In this document: positions 23,176 to 34,781 of the stretch, one piece after another | How the letters are laid out: every line of letters starts with the position of its first letter | How positions within the stretch are numbered: the first letter of the stretch is position 1 | NCBI GenBank assembly: GCA_022605405.1 | Contig: JABYQQ010000007.1 | Location: 372,001 to 436,000 of the forward strand | From: Earliella scabrosa | Taxonomy: Eukaryota; Basidiomycota; Agaricomycetes; Polyporales; Polyporaceae | DNA: 64,000 bases | Reading direction: 5' to 3' | Notes under the pieces: generated by a model | Database searches by the model: none | Told to the model about the DNA's origin: nothing | The model's input: the letters and a program-made list of their open reading frames with translations, nothing else | Made by a program: the position numbers and the translations under genes

Positions 23176-24573
23176 CGACCACACTATGCAACGCCAAATA
23201 AATGTCCTAAATTTCTGCTGCCGTCGTCTGTGCGTCGGGCGCCGTCGAGGGCGGCGGAGGAGGGCTGTGGCTGCAAGTGGCTGGGGTGGCTGGCGGGTGG
23301 CTGACGAGCTGGCGGAGTCCTGACAAGGGGTGTCGGCGTCTATCTAATATCCTTCGAATTTCGAGCATCCCGCCGGCCCCCGGTCGGCCGTCCCGGTCCG
23401 AGCTTCAACTCAGTGCATGCGCAAGGCAGAGTCATCATGCATCATGTTGTGAGGTACGAGGAACTAAAGGCTGGCTAGCGAGCTTAGGTAGGTCGGCTCC
23501 TGGGCCCTCTACGTCCAAGTACTATAGAACCCCGCGGTAATCCAGCTGGTACTTGTGCAGCAATCACAAAACAATGAGCAATGCATACAATCGCTCGGAC
23601 TGTCGCCAAAACTCACCAGTTGAAAGTGCGTTACAGACTGTTCTCTATTTGACTGGGAATCTTCGATGACAACGAGCCTCCCGGTGCAGACTCATGATCC
23701 TTCAATTGGGATCATCGCGCGCCAGGGTAGTAGTACTGCACTTTGCGTTGAACGGTTCGGCAGATTGATGAAGTGACTACGGGTGAGTTGAAAATCCTGA
23801 CCGCGGCACAGAGGCTTACCCGTGTCGGGTTCCCTGAATAGGTCACTCTGCCCGGATACTCGTTCATTGGTAGGGCTACGCAGTGAATCGCCTTTCCGCC
23901 ATCTTTTCCGCGTTGGCGAACGGTCGGTGTCGTCAGCCTGTACGGTATCGATCCGGTACTCATTCATGTTTACCGACGAGCACTGCAATCCGGCCCAGAG
24001 TCCCATCGTACATCCGATGTTGGACTCGATCGCAATACTCAGTAGTAACCGCGGTGGTTTGTTCCGCTTCCGAAATATTTCTGGGCCGTACTGCAATGTT
24101 CAGTGACGCGCGAGCAGCGCATAGGTATGCATCTTTTGGCATTGGGCGCATGCGGGCGTAGTACGATGTGTCAATGAGGTGCTACGGAATCCTCGCTCGG
24201 TGAATATTATTTTTCAGCCCATCTACGTGAGTATTTCGGCTTACGGACATACCTAACACTGATGGAACGGCACAACACCTATCTAGGTTCGATTGCAATG
24301 AACGCATCGTCGGATGTCTGTGGTCGCCTGTCGGAGACACTGTACCCGACTCACACTACACACGCCGCCACGCCCGCCCATCCGCTCTGGAATACACTGT
24401 CCAGGTCGGATGTGGGCCAGCGGGATATAAGGAGGGACGCTGTAGCCTCGAAGTCCCCATCCTACCAACCCTCTACTCATCGTTCCTGGTGAACACACAA
24501 GCTCGCTCGCTTCGCATATAACACTCAACGCAAGCATCCAACACCCATCTTCTGCAATCAATTAACTTTCAAC
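23176..24573. other. 1.4-kb spacer, two divergent promoters
   Basis: This separates the minus-strand C2H2 gene from the plus-strand kinase. Frames present are short and show no family features. The kinase TATA and leader lie at its right end (24,426 onward). Confidence 0.5.
24426..24503 (+). promoter_or_regulatory. Kinase-1 core promoter and conserved leader
   Basis: The TATA element (GATATAAGGAG, 24425-24435) lies 148 nt before the ATG. A 23-nt block at 24481-24503 containing GTTCCTGGTGAACAC is nearly identical (21 of 23) to 40272-40294 upstream of the second kinase. The GCCTC-AAGTCC segment between TATA and block is also shared. Confidence 0.65.
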
Positions 24574-26039
24574 ATGGACGCCTTCTCCAACGCCCTCCCC
24601 GACTTCACCGGCTGCATCGTCGACAAGCGCTACCAGCTCGTCAAGCTGCTCGGCTCCGGCGCGTACGGCGTCGTCTACATGGTGTTCGACATGCGCGCCA
24701 CCTCCGACTACAACGCACCTCCTCCCTACCGCGCCATGAAAATCATCCGGAAGGCCGACCGCGACCCCGCAGAGGTCGCACTACTCCGCCGCGAGGTGGC
24801 CCTCCACAGCCTCGTCGAGCACCACCCGAACATCGTCGGCATGATCGAAGCGTTCGAGGACAAGGACTGGTTCTACATCGTCCTCGACTACCACGGCGGC
24901 GGCGACCTCTTCGAACAGGTCTGCGAGAAGGACATCTACAGGAACAACGACGAGCTGCTACGCAAGGCGTTCCTTTCCCTCCTCGACGCCGTCCAGGCGT
25001 GCCACGACAAGCGCATCGCCCATCGCGACCTCAAGCCGGAGAACGTCCTAACAAGCAAGGACGGCTCGAAGGTCTATCTTGCCGACTTTGGCCTCGCGTC
25101 CAACGAGCGCATGATCGACAACTTCGGCACCGGCACCTTCATCTACATGGCGCCTGGTACGTCTCTCTACCCCTCTCGATCCCCCCCTGCGCACGAACGC
25201 TAACCTCTTCCCCCTCCGCAGAATGCTATGGACCGCGCCCGTACTGCGGTCGCATGAGCGACGTCTGGGCCCTCGGCGTCATCCTCGTCAACATGATCAC
25301 CCGCGAGAACCCGTGGCAGATGGCCTCGCTCAAGGACGCGTCTTTCGCGCGCTTCATCAACAACCCGGACCACCTCTACGAGGCGTTCCCCATGTCTAAG
25401 GGCGCGCACGAGATCCTGCGCCGCGTCTTCACCTTCAACCCCTTCAAGCGCATCACGCTCCGCGAGCTGCGCAAGATGATCATCAACGTCGACACGTTCT
25501 TCCGCGCCGAGGACGTTGAGCAGATGATCCCGGCAGTCCCCGCCGCGGACGTCGCCGACCAGGACACCAAGCCCTGTCATTGGGCGTTCGAAGAGGACGA
25601 GGACGAGGATGTGGAGTCCGCCATTCCTCAGACCGAGCCCAAGCTCGTCCCAGCAAACGACCTTGTCGACTCCCTAGACATGTCCGCGCTTTCTATCAGT
25701 AACCATGAGGAGCCCATCATCCCTCCGACGAAGCCCATGCTCGTCCCCACCAACGCCGACGTTCTCGACATATCCTCCCTCACCCTGGCGGACGACGAAC
25801 CGTACTTCCGCCCCTCCCTCAGCCCCACCAACACCTCCCGCACCTCGCTTCCAAGCCTGTGCGCAAGCTCCGGCTCATCCTCATTCTCATCAACGGACGA
25901 GTGGGACTTGGAGCAAGGCCCCGAATGCGATTCGTGGTCTGTGACGTCCTCGAAGGACATCGAAGAGCTCGACTGGATGAAGGGCCCGAACGCGCAGATG
26001 CGCGTGTCGCACTATCGGACGAGCAATCCCTTGTGCTGA
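24574..26039 (+). CDS. Ser/Thr protein kinase, paralog 1
   Basis: A cytosolic/nuclear protein kinase resembling fungal Ran1/Sks1-type kinases. Glycine loop GSGAYG at residues 27-32, catalytic Lys56 in AMKII, HRDLKPEN starting at 150 with catalytic Asp152, DFG at 171-173, then MAPE and SDVWALGVIL. One intron (25157-25221, phase 1) lies inside the MAPE codons. The kinase domain ends near residue 300. It is followed by an acidic, Ser/Pro-rich tail and a C-terminal motif SSKDIEELDW...YR shared with the kinase at 40445. All catalytic residues are intact, so it should be active. It is closer to the 40-kb kinase than to any other gene in the window, with the same intron site, so the two are duplicates. 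The Ran1/Sks1 assignment is tentative. Confidence 0.9.
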
Positions 26040-26308
26040 AAGTACCAACGGACACTGTGACATGGAGATAGACCTGCATCGAAAGTCATAGACGCTGCTG
26101 GCACGTCTAGTCGTACTACAAATAGATGCCCATGGACTCACTTAGATGCCGTACCAAACGAACCCATTGTAGCATACATAACATCCTCGAAATTGATATC
26201 ATCATTCACACAATCTTCCCAGGAGTACTTTGCGAAACAACACACTAGACTGGAGGTAAAGTACGGTATGTGTATGGTACAGCAAGACTCGACGTCACCA
26301 AGAATTCA

Positions 26309-27108
26309 TTACTGAGTCGCACCCATAAAGTATCCAAGCACGAGAGCAAGGTCCAGATCGCTCATGTCGACAAACTTCGTGCACCGCGTCCCGCCATACT
26401 TCAGCACAACGACCGGCCCAAACCACGGGCTCATCTGAAACGCATTGTTTCCGCACCGCGTGTGGACCGCCCTGTTGATGGGCCACCCTCGCACGAATGA
26501 CACCGGGCAGGTCCAGATGCTCACCGGGAAGCGTATCGGGACCCCCGCGATGCCGTTCGTCATCACCGTCTCGCTCGGCGTGCTTTCCGGGAAGAAGCGA
26601 CTGAGCTCTGGGAACGGACGGTTGTTGCGATTGTCTCTAGAGAGCCTCGGCTTGTAAATGAGCTCGACGGGACGTTCACAGACTGTAAGATCAATATGAG
26701 TTCATCTTGGATGAGCGGTGTGGACGATGGATGCTATACCGTCAGAGTAATGGAACAGGTAGCCGACGACTATCTCTCCGCCGGAGTGTTTGGTTGGTAG
26801 AGGCAGTATCCCCCGATGAGAAGGTAATTGCGGAGGTGGGGGAGGCGGAGGTGGAGGAAGAGGTGCAATAGGAGGGGCTGGCTGAGTTGCGAGAGCCAAC
26901 GGGACGCAGGACCACTTGTGAGATGGCCAATCCTGATGTGGACAACTCGCACTCATGAGCTCCGGAAGCACCGTCCAACGAATCCACTACGCACCCTATC
27001 CAAATGTTCCTGCGTGCAGTACCAGGCCTCTTGGCATCGTGAGCACCACCAGTAGCACCGCAGACCGCAAACACGACACGGCAGGGTTGTCATCGTGTAG
27101 GCGGACAT
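26309..27108 (-). CDS. MYND-type zinc-finger protein
   Basis: A short protein with an N-terminal MYND finger, a protein-interaction zinc module. The start used is the ATG at 27108 (MSAYTMTTLPCRVCG). Zinc ligands: CRVCG, CSRCQ, WYC, then across an intron CPHQDWPSHKWSC. A proline run (ten or more Pro) follows, then a conserved-looking C-terminal block: YLFHYSD, joined by splicing to VCERPVELIYKPRLSRD, then RFFPESTPSETV, IRFPVSIWTCP and DLALVLGYFMGA with the stop at 26309. Two or three introns are needed. The block after the MYND finger is a domain seen in many basidiomycete MYND proteins but has no known function. The start is moderately certain; an upstream exon is possible. Confidence 0.75.
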
Positions 27109-28083
27109 GGCCAGTTGCCACGCTGAGCAAGTCAGTGCAGAGGGCAGCATGAGGAGGCAGACAATGCTCCTTACCATGACACGATATGCACCATTATCAC
27201 CCGCCTGGAGCTAGGAAAGGCAATGTGAGAGACTTATCCGGTTCGTTTCACAACCAGGAACGAGGTGGTTGCTCGGTGATGTGAGAGAACCAGAAGGAGC
27301 CCGGGTGTAGTCTATACCATAGACTTGTCGTGCGCGTTATTGCCGCGGATGTGCGTGGAGTAAACCAACAGTAAGATCGCGTGCTCCATGAGGAGAGATG
27401 TCTCGTAGAATATTCGCCGCGAGGACAGAGGGATGTGGAGAAGACCCCAGGCTTGCACAGTGTCTAGGGCCTCGTCGCGCTGACGTCGCTTGCAGAGCTC
27501 CGCGGGCTTCACATGTCCACGCTGATCAACCTTCTGGCCGTCTGGAGTTCGATAGGGTCAGTCATGACGTCTTCGAACAGTCAGAAAATTGTGAAACGGT
27601 ACCTCGGTACCATGGCGAACTTCTTATGCATGTGCAAAAAACGCGCCGCTTACCGCTAGTGCTGCCAGCCCCGCTATCCGTGACAGGCTTCTTTGCTTCT
27701 AGTGCTCGTATTCCAGCCATTCAGGACGTGAACAGGGTCCTCTAACTTAGCACAGGGATGCGAGGACCAGGGCACGGCGAAGAAGCACAGTATGCTTATG
27801 CTTGTGCTCTCTTCAACCTTCATGAGGTTATGCTGTATGCATTGACTGGGGCGGCACTTGACACTACTGTGTGTTCTTGGTGATCTTGGGTGGATGCTGT
27901 TGTAACTTGACATAGTATGCATAACACCGTGATGATGATCATGCCATCATGGTAGTTGAGGTTGAAGTCGCGAAGCGCCCACCCCGGAGGTAGCACTGCG
28001 TCCTAGTAGATGCAAACTCATAAACATCCAACGACATAGAAGCCAGCTACACAGTTAATTCATCACTAAGCAGGCCGGATGAA
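27109..28083. other. Spacer, nothing recognised
   Basis: Nearly 1 kb with only short frames and no family features. It should contain the MYND gene promoter at the left end and the 3' flank of the dehydrogenase-like gene at the right. Confidence 0.5.
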
Positions 28084-29365
28084 TCACTGAGCACCAGCCT
28101 GCTGCTTCTTCAGAACAGCCTCCACCTCCGGACGCACGCTCGCAAACAAATCCTCCGTCGGGTGCGTCGGCGTCCATCCAAGCTCCTTCCGCGCCCTGTC
28201 CGCGCGACAGCGCACATTTCCAAAATGCAAGAACGCGATGAAGTCCATCCCAAAGTACTCGACGCGCTCCTCGGGCGTGAACACAGTCGGCTCCGCGTCC
28301 TCCGCGCGCCCGAGCGCGACGAGCGCCTCCCCAAACGCCTTGCACAGGTCGTACATCGAGTGCTCGCCGTTCTCGGCGAAGAAGTAGCCCTCGCGCCCGT
28401 GGCTAAGGCCTTGCCGATCGTTCGAGGCGGCATCGAAGAGGCGGTAGTACAAGTCGGCAGCTGATCGAGGACTCACGTCAGACATCATCTCGACGCCTTC
28501 GTGGAAGGGGAGCACTCACTGTCATCGATGTGGACGTCGGATGCGACGCTCGCTCCCTTGCCCACCACGCCCGCGCGGCCGCGCTTCAGGAACACGTTAG
28601 CAAAAAGCGGGGGTTGGATGGTGTGCTTGTTCGCGATGCCCGCGTCGTACAGCGGGCCAGAACCGATCCCATACACGAGGCTCGGCGAGACCATGTATGT
28701 CCGGACGTACCCTTCCGCGTCCGCGCTGAATACCAGCTGGTCGACGACGCGGTGGATCGCCGTGGGCGGGAGCGCGTCGAGCGCGGCGGTGTCCAGGTCG
28801 GAGGTCACGCTTTCCGACTTGTACTCGCCTGCGGAGTTGTCGAGCAGGCACGCCGCGCCGGACTGTCCTCCGAATCGTCAGTCCCACTGTGATTGGACAC
28901 ATGTGAGCAGCTTGAGAGGAACGTACGGTGTGAATGAGGATTGGGGTGTCCCCTAGTTTCTCGTGGCGCTGCTTGAGCCCGGCGAGGATCGCCTTCATCG
29001 CGGCCTCGTTGTCGATGTCTGCCTGTGAATGGAATAAGGACCGCCCTACATTCATGAACGTGCTATCCACTCACGAAGTGCATGACAACATGGGCGTTCT
29101 CAGCCAGCTTAGTGAGTAGTCCGTGGTCCCCAAGGGACCCGACGACAGCCTTGACCCCAAAGTCGCGCTCTAGGAGCTGCGCCTTCTCCGTAGAGCGGAC
29201 AAGGGTGGTGATGGCAAATGTTTCGACCTTCGGGTGCTTGAGAATTCGCTGCAACACCGCCGCGCCGATGTATCCTGAGTCAGGTGTAAGTACTCACGTT
29301 GAGTAGGATGAGTATATGCACGTACCCGTCGCACCAGTGTAGAAGATTGGAATCTTGTCGGACAT
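28084..29365 (-). CDS. NAD(P)-binding epimerase/dehydratase-like protein (SDR)
   Basis: An atypical extended short-chain dehydrogenase/reductase with a Rossmann fold. The start at 29365 gives MSDKIPIFYTGAT, splicing to GYIGAAVLQRIL to form the TGxxGxxG dinucleotide motif. Further blocks: ITTLVRSTEKAQLLERDFGV, GSLGDHGLLTKLAENAHVVMHF, ADIDNEAAMKAILAGL, HTSGAACLLDNSAGEYKS, YVRTYMVSPSLVYGIGSG, and a C-terminal ARKELGWTPTHPTEDLFASV. The stop is at 28084. About five introns are present. A classical YxxxK pair is not obvious, as in NmrA-like or atypical SDRs, which may act as sensors rather than enzymes. Substrate unknown. Related single-copy genes are common in mushroom genomes. Confidence 0.85.
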
Positions 29366-29773
29366 GGTTCGAAGTGTGTGTCGAGTATGAGCTGCTTAAC
29401 CTATCGACGTCCCCGTTCAAGTGTGAGCTTATAACCTCGACTCGGCCGAGCGTGCGTCACGGCGACGGCAGGGGAAGGAGCGCGTGAGTTGCTATAATTG
29501 GGAATGCCCGCCATACCGGAGGGCTCGTATTCTGCGATCCGTCGGCGAATGTCAAAATCAATTTGACGTGCGGCCCGATTTGGGCTGGACGTCGTTGCAG
29601 ACGTAAATGTGGTTTGATAGCTCGTGGGAGATACTATAGGATCACGAGTTGAATGCGTGTACACTTTATCAGTCTGTTCCAAGTCTTCGGTCAGTGTTTT
29701 TGTAGAGAACACTATGGAGAATATGCACACACAGAACAAAAATGGGGCCAGTTAATTCTGGGCCGAAGCTCTC
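29366..29773. other. Spacer, dehydrogenase promoter
   Basis: About 400 bp between two minus-strand genes. No gene was seen. It should contain the SDR promoter and the 3' UTR of 7-TM copy A. Confidence 0.5.
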
Positions 29774-31065
29774 TTATTTCTCCTCCTTTTCCTTCTCGTG
29801 CAGCTCCCCAGACTCCACATCCATGTCGATGACATTGATGCCCGTCGCCGACGAGTCCATCGTGAGGTCCATCGTCGTCGAACGACCAACACCGCCGTTC
29901 GCCGTACGCGCTCCACCCGGCCCGTCGAACTTGATCGTGGATAGCGTCGGCGAGGCCATCGTCTCCTTCGTCCACGCCGTCCCGTCCGCCACACGATAGA
30001 TGATCAGGTACGTCGCGACTTGCTACAACGGACACAAGAACAGTCAACAACAATTCGTACCACTATCACCCACAGGAGCGGTGTGACGAACTGACCTGCG
30101 CAGCCTGAGAGAACCCGAGCAAGACCTGGTTAATCGGCTTGTCCAGCGCGTACGACACGAGGAACGCGACTGCAAACGCCGAGTAGAGCGCGGCAGACTC
30201 GACGATGAGCGTCGCGAGCGAGAGGTACTGCTTCGCGTGCTCCGCCGGGAGGTGCGCCATGTGCGTGCGGCGGAACATGAGCAGGCGGCCGACGATGAGG
30301 ATGGTGAGGATGATGTTGACCCCGAGCGAGAGCGTGTAGTACGCGGTGCCGTACGCGAGCGGCTGCGCGCTGTACATCGAGAGGCCGGGGTGGCTGGACT
30401 CGAGCGTCCATAGAGTGCCCATCACTGCGAAAGAAAGCAGATCGCGCATGGTCATACATTAAGTTCGTGGGCTTGCATACCAAAAGATGCCACCAGCATG
30501 ATGAATGGAAGAGCGGTGACGGCATACGCGATGGGCCGTCCCGACGCCGTCCAGATGACCCAGCAACGCCACAGCTGTAGTGCATATAGTGAGCTACGAG
30601 TATTGCGATCGTCTCTATGCGCAACTTACCACAAGCAGATCACACAAGAACGTGATCACGAAGAGGGTGGCGTAGAACATGACGTTGATCGCGAGCGACT
30701 GGGTGTCCAGGAAGTATTGCCATGGACCCCCGGGGTAGTTGCGGTTCTCGATGTAGATGACTTGCACGGTGCGTGCCTGGACGATGCCGAAGATGGTCTC
30801 GATGATCAGGAGCAGGGTGATGTAGCAGAGGAGGTACCCCGTCTGCTTTCCCCGCCGACGCTGCTTCCAGAGGTACTGCGAGCATGTCGCCCAAAGCACG
30901 AGCTGGACACCTGTCAGGACGACGATCAGCTGAGACATCAGTATAGCGGGTGTGCTTGGATGGCATACCGTAGCCCACGCCGGAAACGAAGTCACCGGCT
31001 AGGAAGAACCTCTCGAGGTTAATCGTGTCCTCGTCTTCCACAGGCCCGTAATATGGTTGAGACAT
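29774..31065 (-). CDS. Seven-transmembrane protein, array copy A
   Basis: First (lowest-coordinate) of five paralogs. Start MSQPYYGPVEDEDTI at 31065, stop at 29774. Exon 1 ends at 30969 (GVGYG); intron 30911-30968; exon 2 covers 30630-30910. Seven hydrophobic helices: VQLVLWATCSQYLW, GYLLCYITLLLIIETIFG, INVMFYATLFVITFLCDLLV, a helix in AYAVTALPFIMLVASF, YYTLSLGVNIILTILIVG, LIVESAALYSAFAVAFLVSY and the helix ending YLIIYRVADGTAW. The loop between helices 2 and 3 has the family signature YIENRNYPGGPWQYFLDTQ. The soluble, acidic C-terminal tail (about 65 residues) is variable between copies. The family occurs in Agaricomycetes without known function; the topology recalls GPCRs, but no receptor signature was seen. 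A TATA-like run lies at 31124-31134, 60 nt upstream. Confidence 0.85.
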
Positions 31066-32235
31066 GGCGGCAGAGCTAATGGATACTTGGGAAGGCGATG
31101 GTGGGCAATACAACCCCCATGTTGTATATATATCTTGATCCCGCAGACCATGTGCTAGGTCTCGGACTCTGCGCCAACAGGGGATCTGCAAAGGCACGTC
31201 CGTGCGGCGGTCCCGACGCTTCCACCGGTCTGATCTCTGCGAGCATCCAGTGGTGAATAAATTGGAGTCGAAGCAGAGGGCAGTGTACGAAGCTCCAGAC
31301 TCACCGAAAGATCCACCGCTGATAGGCAAGTGCGGGGAAGGTAGCTCGTCCTCACCCACCGGCACTACCACTAGACATGATAGCGATGCGACGGTACAAT
31401 CTGCCCTGTGCGTCTGCGCCTCTAGTGCGTAGGTAGAATTCACCATACGGAGATCGCGAGTGAAGAAGTCGAGGCCCATGTTGCGCTCGACCATGGACGA
31501 CCAATATCACGGGGGTTCGTGCCTGTCAGGGATAAAGTGAGGATCGTCATATGAGCGAACGGAATGCATACGAACCCCTGCAATCACCGGGAAGCATTCA
31601 TTCAACAACATAACCTAAGCCGCCGATGACATAGGCTTGGGAGGGAAGCACCGGACTATAGCAGCCGAAGGGTATAGCCGGACAGATAGTGATGGACACG
31701 TCAGAGAGTAAGCTTCGCCAAAGTACCAGGCTAAGGGGTTGTAGAGCTTTGTAACACGAGGTGTATAGTATCGGCGAGGGCGATGGAAAGGTACCGGTGT
31801 ACCTGGGCGAACAGAGGATCTTGCAGCCTGCGCTTGGGGGCAATTATAGAGAGAAGTTAAACAGGTTCTCGAGGCCATGCATGTCAGACTAAGCAAGTGT
31901 TTCAAGAGAGTATTTGCGGATGGTGTAGACCAGGACGTTTCAGGACACAGCAGTCATCGTGTTCTCTGTCGGTGTTCAACGTTCAACGTTCAAGGAAGTG
32001 GTGGTATCGGACAAGGTGAGTGTCCAGTGGTAGCGCCTCCATCAAGCAAAGCCTTATCAGATAAGATATCGGGATCCAGGCGCTTACTGTAGTAGTACGA
32101 CTCTACTCGATATCCCTCACGCTGTGCGGTGGGGTCAGACTTGAGTATACACAATCCAAGGGATATGATTATCGAAAAATAATACGCGTAGACTAGATGC
32201 ATGGGTTCCAAAAACGAGAGAAGACCAAGCCGAGA
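31066..32235. other. Spacer between array copies A and B
   Basis: About 1.2 kb without a supportable gene. It contains the copy A TATA-like run (31124-31134) and a palindrome, CTTATCAGATAAG, at 32053-32065, whose arms are inverted GATA-factor-type sites. Confidence 0.5.
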
Positions 32236-33553
32236 TCACGCTTCCTTACTTTTGTTCAAGTCATCCTGCACCTTCATAGACTCCACGTCAATGTCCGAGG
32301 ATTGGTGGATACCAGTCATCGACAGGTCCGTCGAGAACTGCACCGATGTGACCTGGCCGCCACGGCGCTGCGCCACCTGCGCTCCGCCTCGCGCGTCGAA
32401 ATTCATCGTCGTCAGCGTCTCCGATGCCATCGTCTTCTTCGTCCACGCCTTCCCGTCCGCGACGCGGTAGATGATCAGGTACGTCGACACTTGCTACGTG
32501 AGCCGAATCATGCGACATCAGTCACCGTACTCAGCACAGCGCAAGGAAGGCGTCTCGGACTTACCTGCGCGGCCTGAGCAGACCCCAGCCAAATCTGGCT
32601 GATCGGGTTGTCGATCGCGTACGAGACGAGGGAGGCGATCGCAAATGCAGAGTAGAGCGCCGCGGACTCAATGATGAGCGTCGCGAGCGAGAGATACTGC
32701 TGCGCGTGCTCTGGCGGGAGGTGCGCCATGTGCGTGCGGCGGTACATCAGCAGCCGCGCGACGATGAGGACGGTGAGGATGATGTTGACTCCGAGCGAGA
32801 GCGCGTAGTACGCGGTGCCATATGCGAGCGGTTGCGCGCTGTACATCGAGAGGCCGGGATGGCTCGACTCAAGAGTCCAGAGCGTTCCCATCACTGCGAG
32901 GACAAGGACGCTGCCGTTAGGCAGTAACGCTGGAGCAATGTAGGCGATAACATACCGAACGATGCGACGAGCAGAATGACCGGGAGGACATTGACCATGT
33001 AAGCAACATGGCGTCCGGAAGCCGTCCAGATGATCCAACAGCGCCAGAGCTGTGAGGCAACGTGAGCGACTATTCAGCTGATGCACGGTGCAACACCATA
33101 GGCGCTAAAGAGGACTTACAACGAGCAGATCGCATAAGAACGTCATGAGGAAGAGAGTCGCATAGTACATGACATTAACGGCGAGCGACTGGGTGTCGAG
33201 GAAGTACTGCCACGGGCCGCCCGGGTAGTTGCGATTTTCGATATAAATATCCTGCACGGTGCGCGTCTGCACGATGGCGAAGATCGTCTCGATGACCAAT
33301 AGCAGGGTGATGTAGCCCAGCAAGAACGTTGTCTGCTTGCCCCGCTGACGTTGCTTCCAGAGGTACCGTGCGCAGATCGTCCAAAACAGTAGCTGCATGC
33401 CTGACGATCGACTAATGAGTACGACGTCGGACAGAGCGAGAGGTCAGACGCACCATAGCCAACGCCAGCAATGAAGTCGCCAGCCAGGAAGAACCTCTCT
33501 AGGTCAATCGTGGCCTTGTCCTCCACAGGACCGTAGTATGGTTTCTCGGACAT
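32236..33553 (-). CDS. Seven-transmembrane protein, array copy B
   Basis: Paralog of copies A, C, D and E. Start MSEKPYYGPVEDKATI at 33553, stop at 32236. Signature loop YIENRNYPGGPWQYFLDTQ, then LAVNVMYYATLFLMTFLCDLLV, LWRCWIIW, MGTLWTLESSHPGLSMYS, YYALSLGVNIILTVLIVARL and LIIESAALYSAFAIASLVSY. Intron positions appear to match copy A (after GVGYG, after the third helix, after SF, after QAAQ). The helices and loops are strongly conserved and the C-terminal tail is not. No break was seen. A TATA-like element (minus strand GTATATGAGC) lies at 33631-33641, about 80 nt upstream. Function unknown. Confidence 0.85.
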
Positions 33554-34781
33554 TATGCGCTACCGAGGAAGGAAAATGTGGAGGTCAAGAGAGGTCGACC
33601 GGTGAGGGCTGTCGAGCCGCATGCACGACGTGCTCATATACTCTTCTGCCCTGGGCATTGGGCGACCATTGATGAGAGTCCGCGGTCTGCGGATAGTGAA
33701 AGCGGACGCTTGCTCTACGAACGCAGCAGGTCGGTGCACCTCCGCGGCTGTAATGGAATGATGAACAACGCCAGCCGTCATCTGTGTGAGGAAAACGACG
33801 AGCGGTGGGCGAAAAGGCATAGCTTTGGACGGAACCTAGATATGTGAACGCGGGTAGATTGTGCTGTCACAGTCGTCCAGAAGGAGATATCCACGGCAGA
33901 ACGAGATCCATAAGGCATACTCACAGCGTCATAGCTGTCCATTGGCCGTCCAACAGACGATCTACGCGCTTTCCGTGAGTCATCAGATCGACGCTGTCGA
34001 GTTTGGCTGAACCATATCACACAACCTGGGAGGACGGGGCGTCATGTAAGCCTTCTGCAAGCGTTGGCAATTCATCATGGTGCTTGAGACGTACCTGGTG
34101 ATCGATAGACCCCACGCCACGAAGGGCACGGCATGTTCGGAGAATGGACTCGGATTAATGGCGACCGGACAGATCGTGATGGGATATGTCGCAGAGTGGG
34201 ACCTCGCGGCGATAGGGAAGGTGGAAGTACGGCTTTGGCGACGCGCTCATCGCAGACGCACCATCTACGACTGTTATGGCGCACAGTGCCTAGGTACTAC
34301 ATGCCTTGAGGCATGCATGGTGTGAAGAGTGCTGAGGTTGTATGACAAGCGTGTCTATGCCAAGCCGGCACTGGCCAGTCAGGGCCGATTCTGCGTAGAG
34401 TCAGTTTATAGAGGCAGCAGCTGGCATGCCCGGCTCCGCTGAGGCAATGTCAGAGTACTTGACGTGTTGCTGTACATGTTATGCGAGATGGTGGTCGAGA
34501 GAAAGGATCTCAGGATGACGGCGGACACAGCCTGATGGGAGCGCTGGGGCATATCTTATCAGATATGATGGAGTACCGTGTTCGAATCCTACCAACCGCA
34601 AGTGCATTTAGTTCATTGAGACGGCATGCTGAGATCGTATGCTAGTAGCATTCAGTCGTCAAACTAGACAGACATAAATACGTCCATGAGCTCGCAACAC
34701 AAAACACCCGCAGTCAACAGCAGCACATACAGTCGGACCGTGACGGAGAGTAATGAATCGTGAACCTGACCGAGACCTTCA
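33554..34781. other. Spacer between array copies B and C
   Basis: About 1.2 kb with no supportable gene. A second CTTATCAGATA palindrome-like site occurs at 34555-34565, about 1.0 kb upstream of copy B, as in the A-B spacer. A GTTCGAATCC box at about 34584 recalls a tRNA B box, but no tRNA fold could be built around it. Confidence 0.5.

Noticed and set aside
34555..34600. tRNA gene suggested by GTTCGAATCC
   Set aside because: No matching acceptor stem or A box could be found; it is probably a chance B-box-like sequence.
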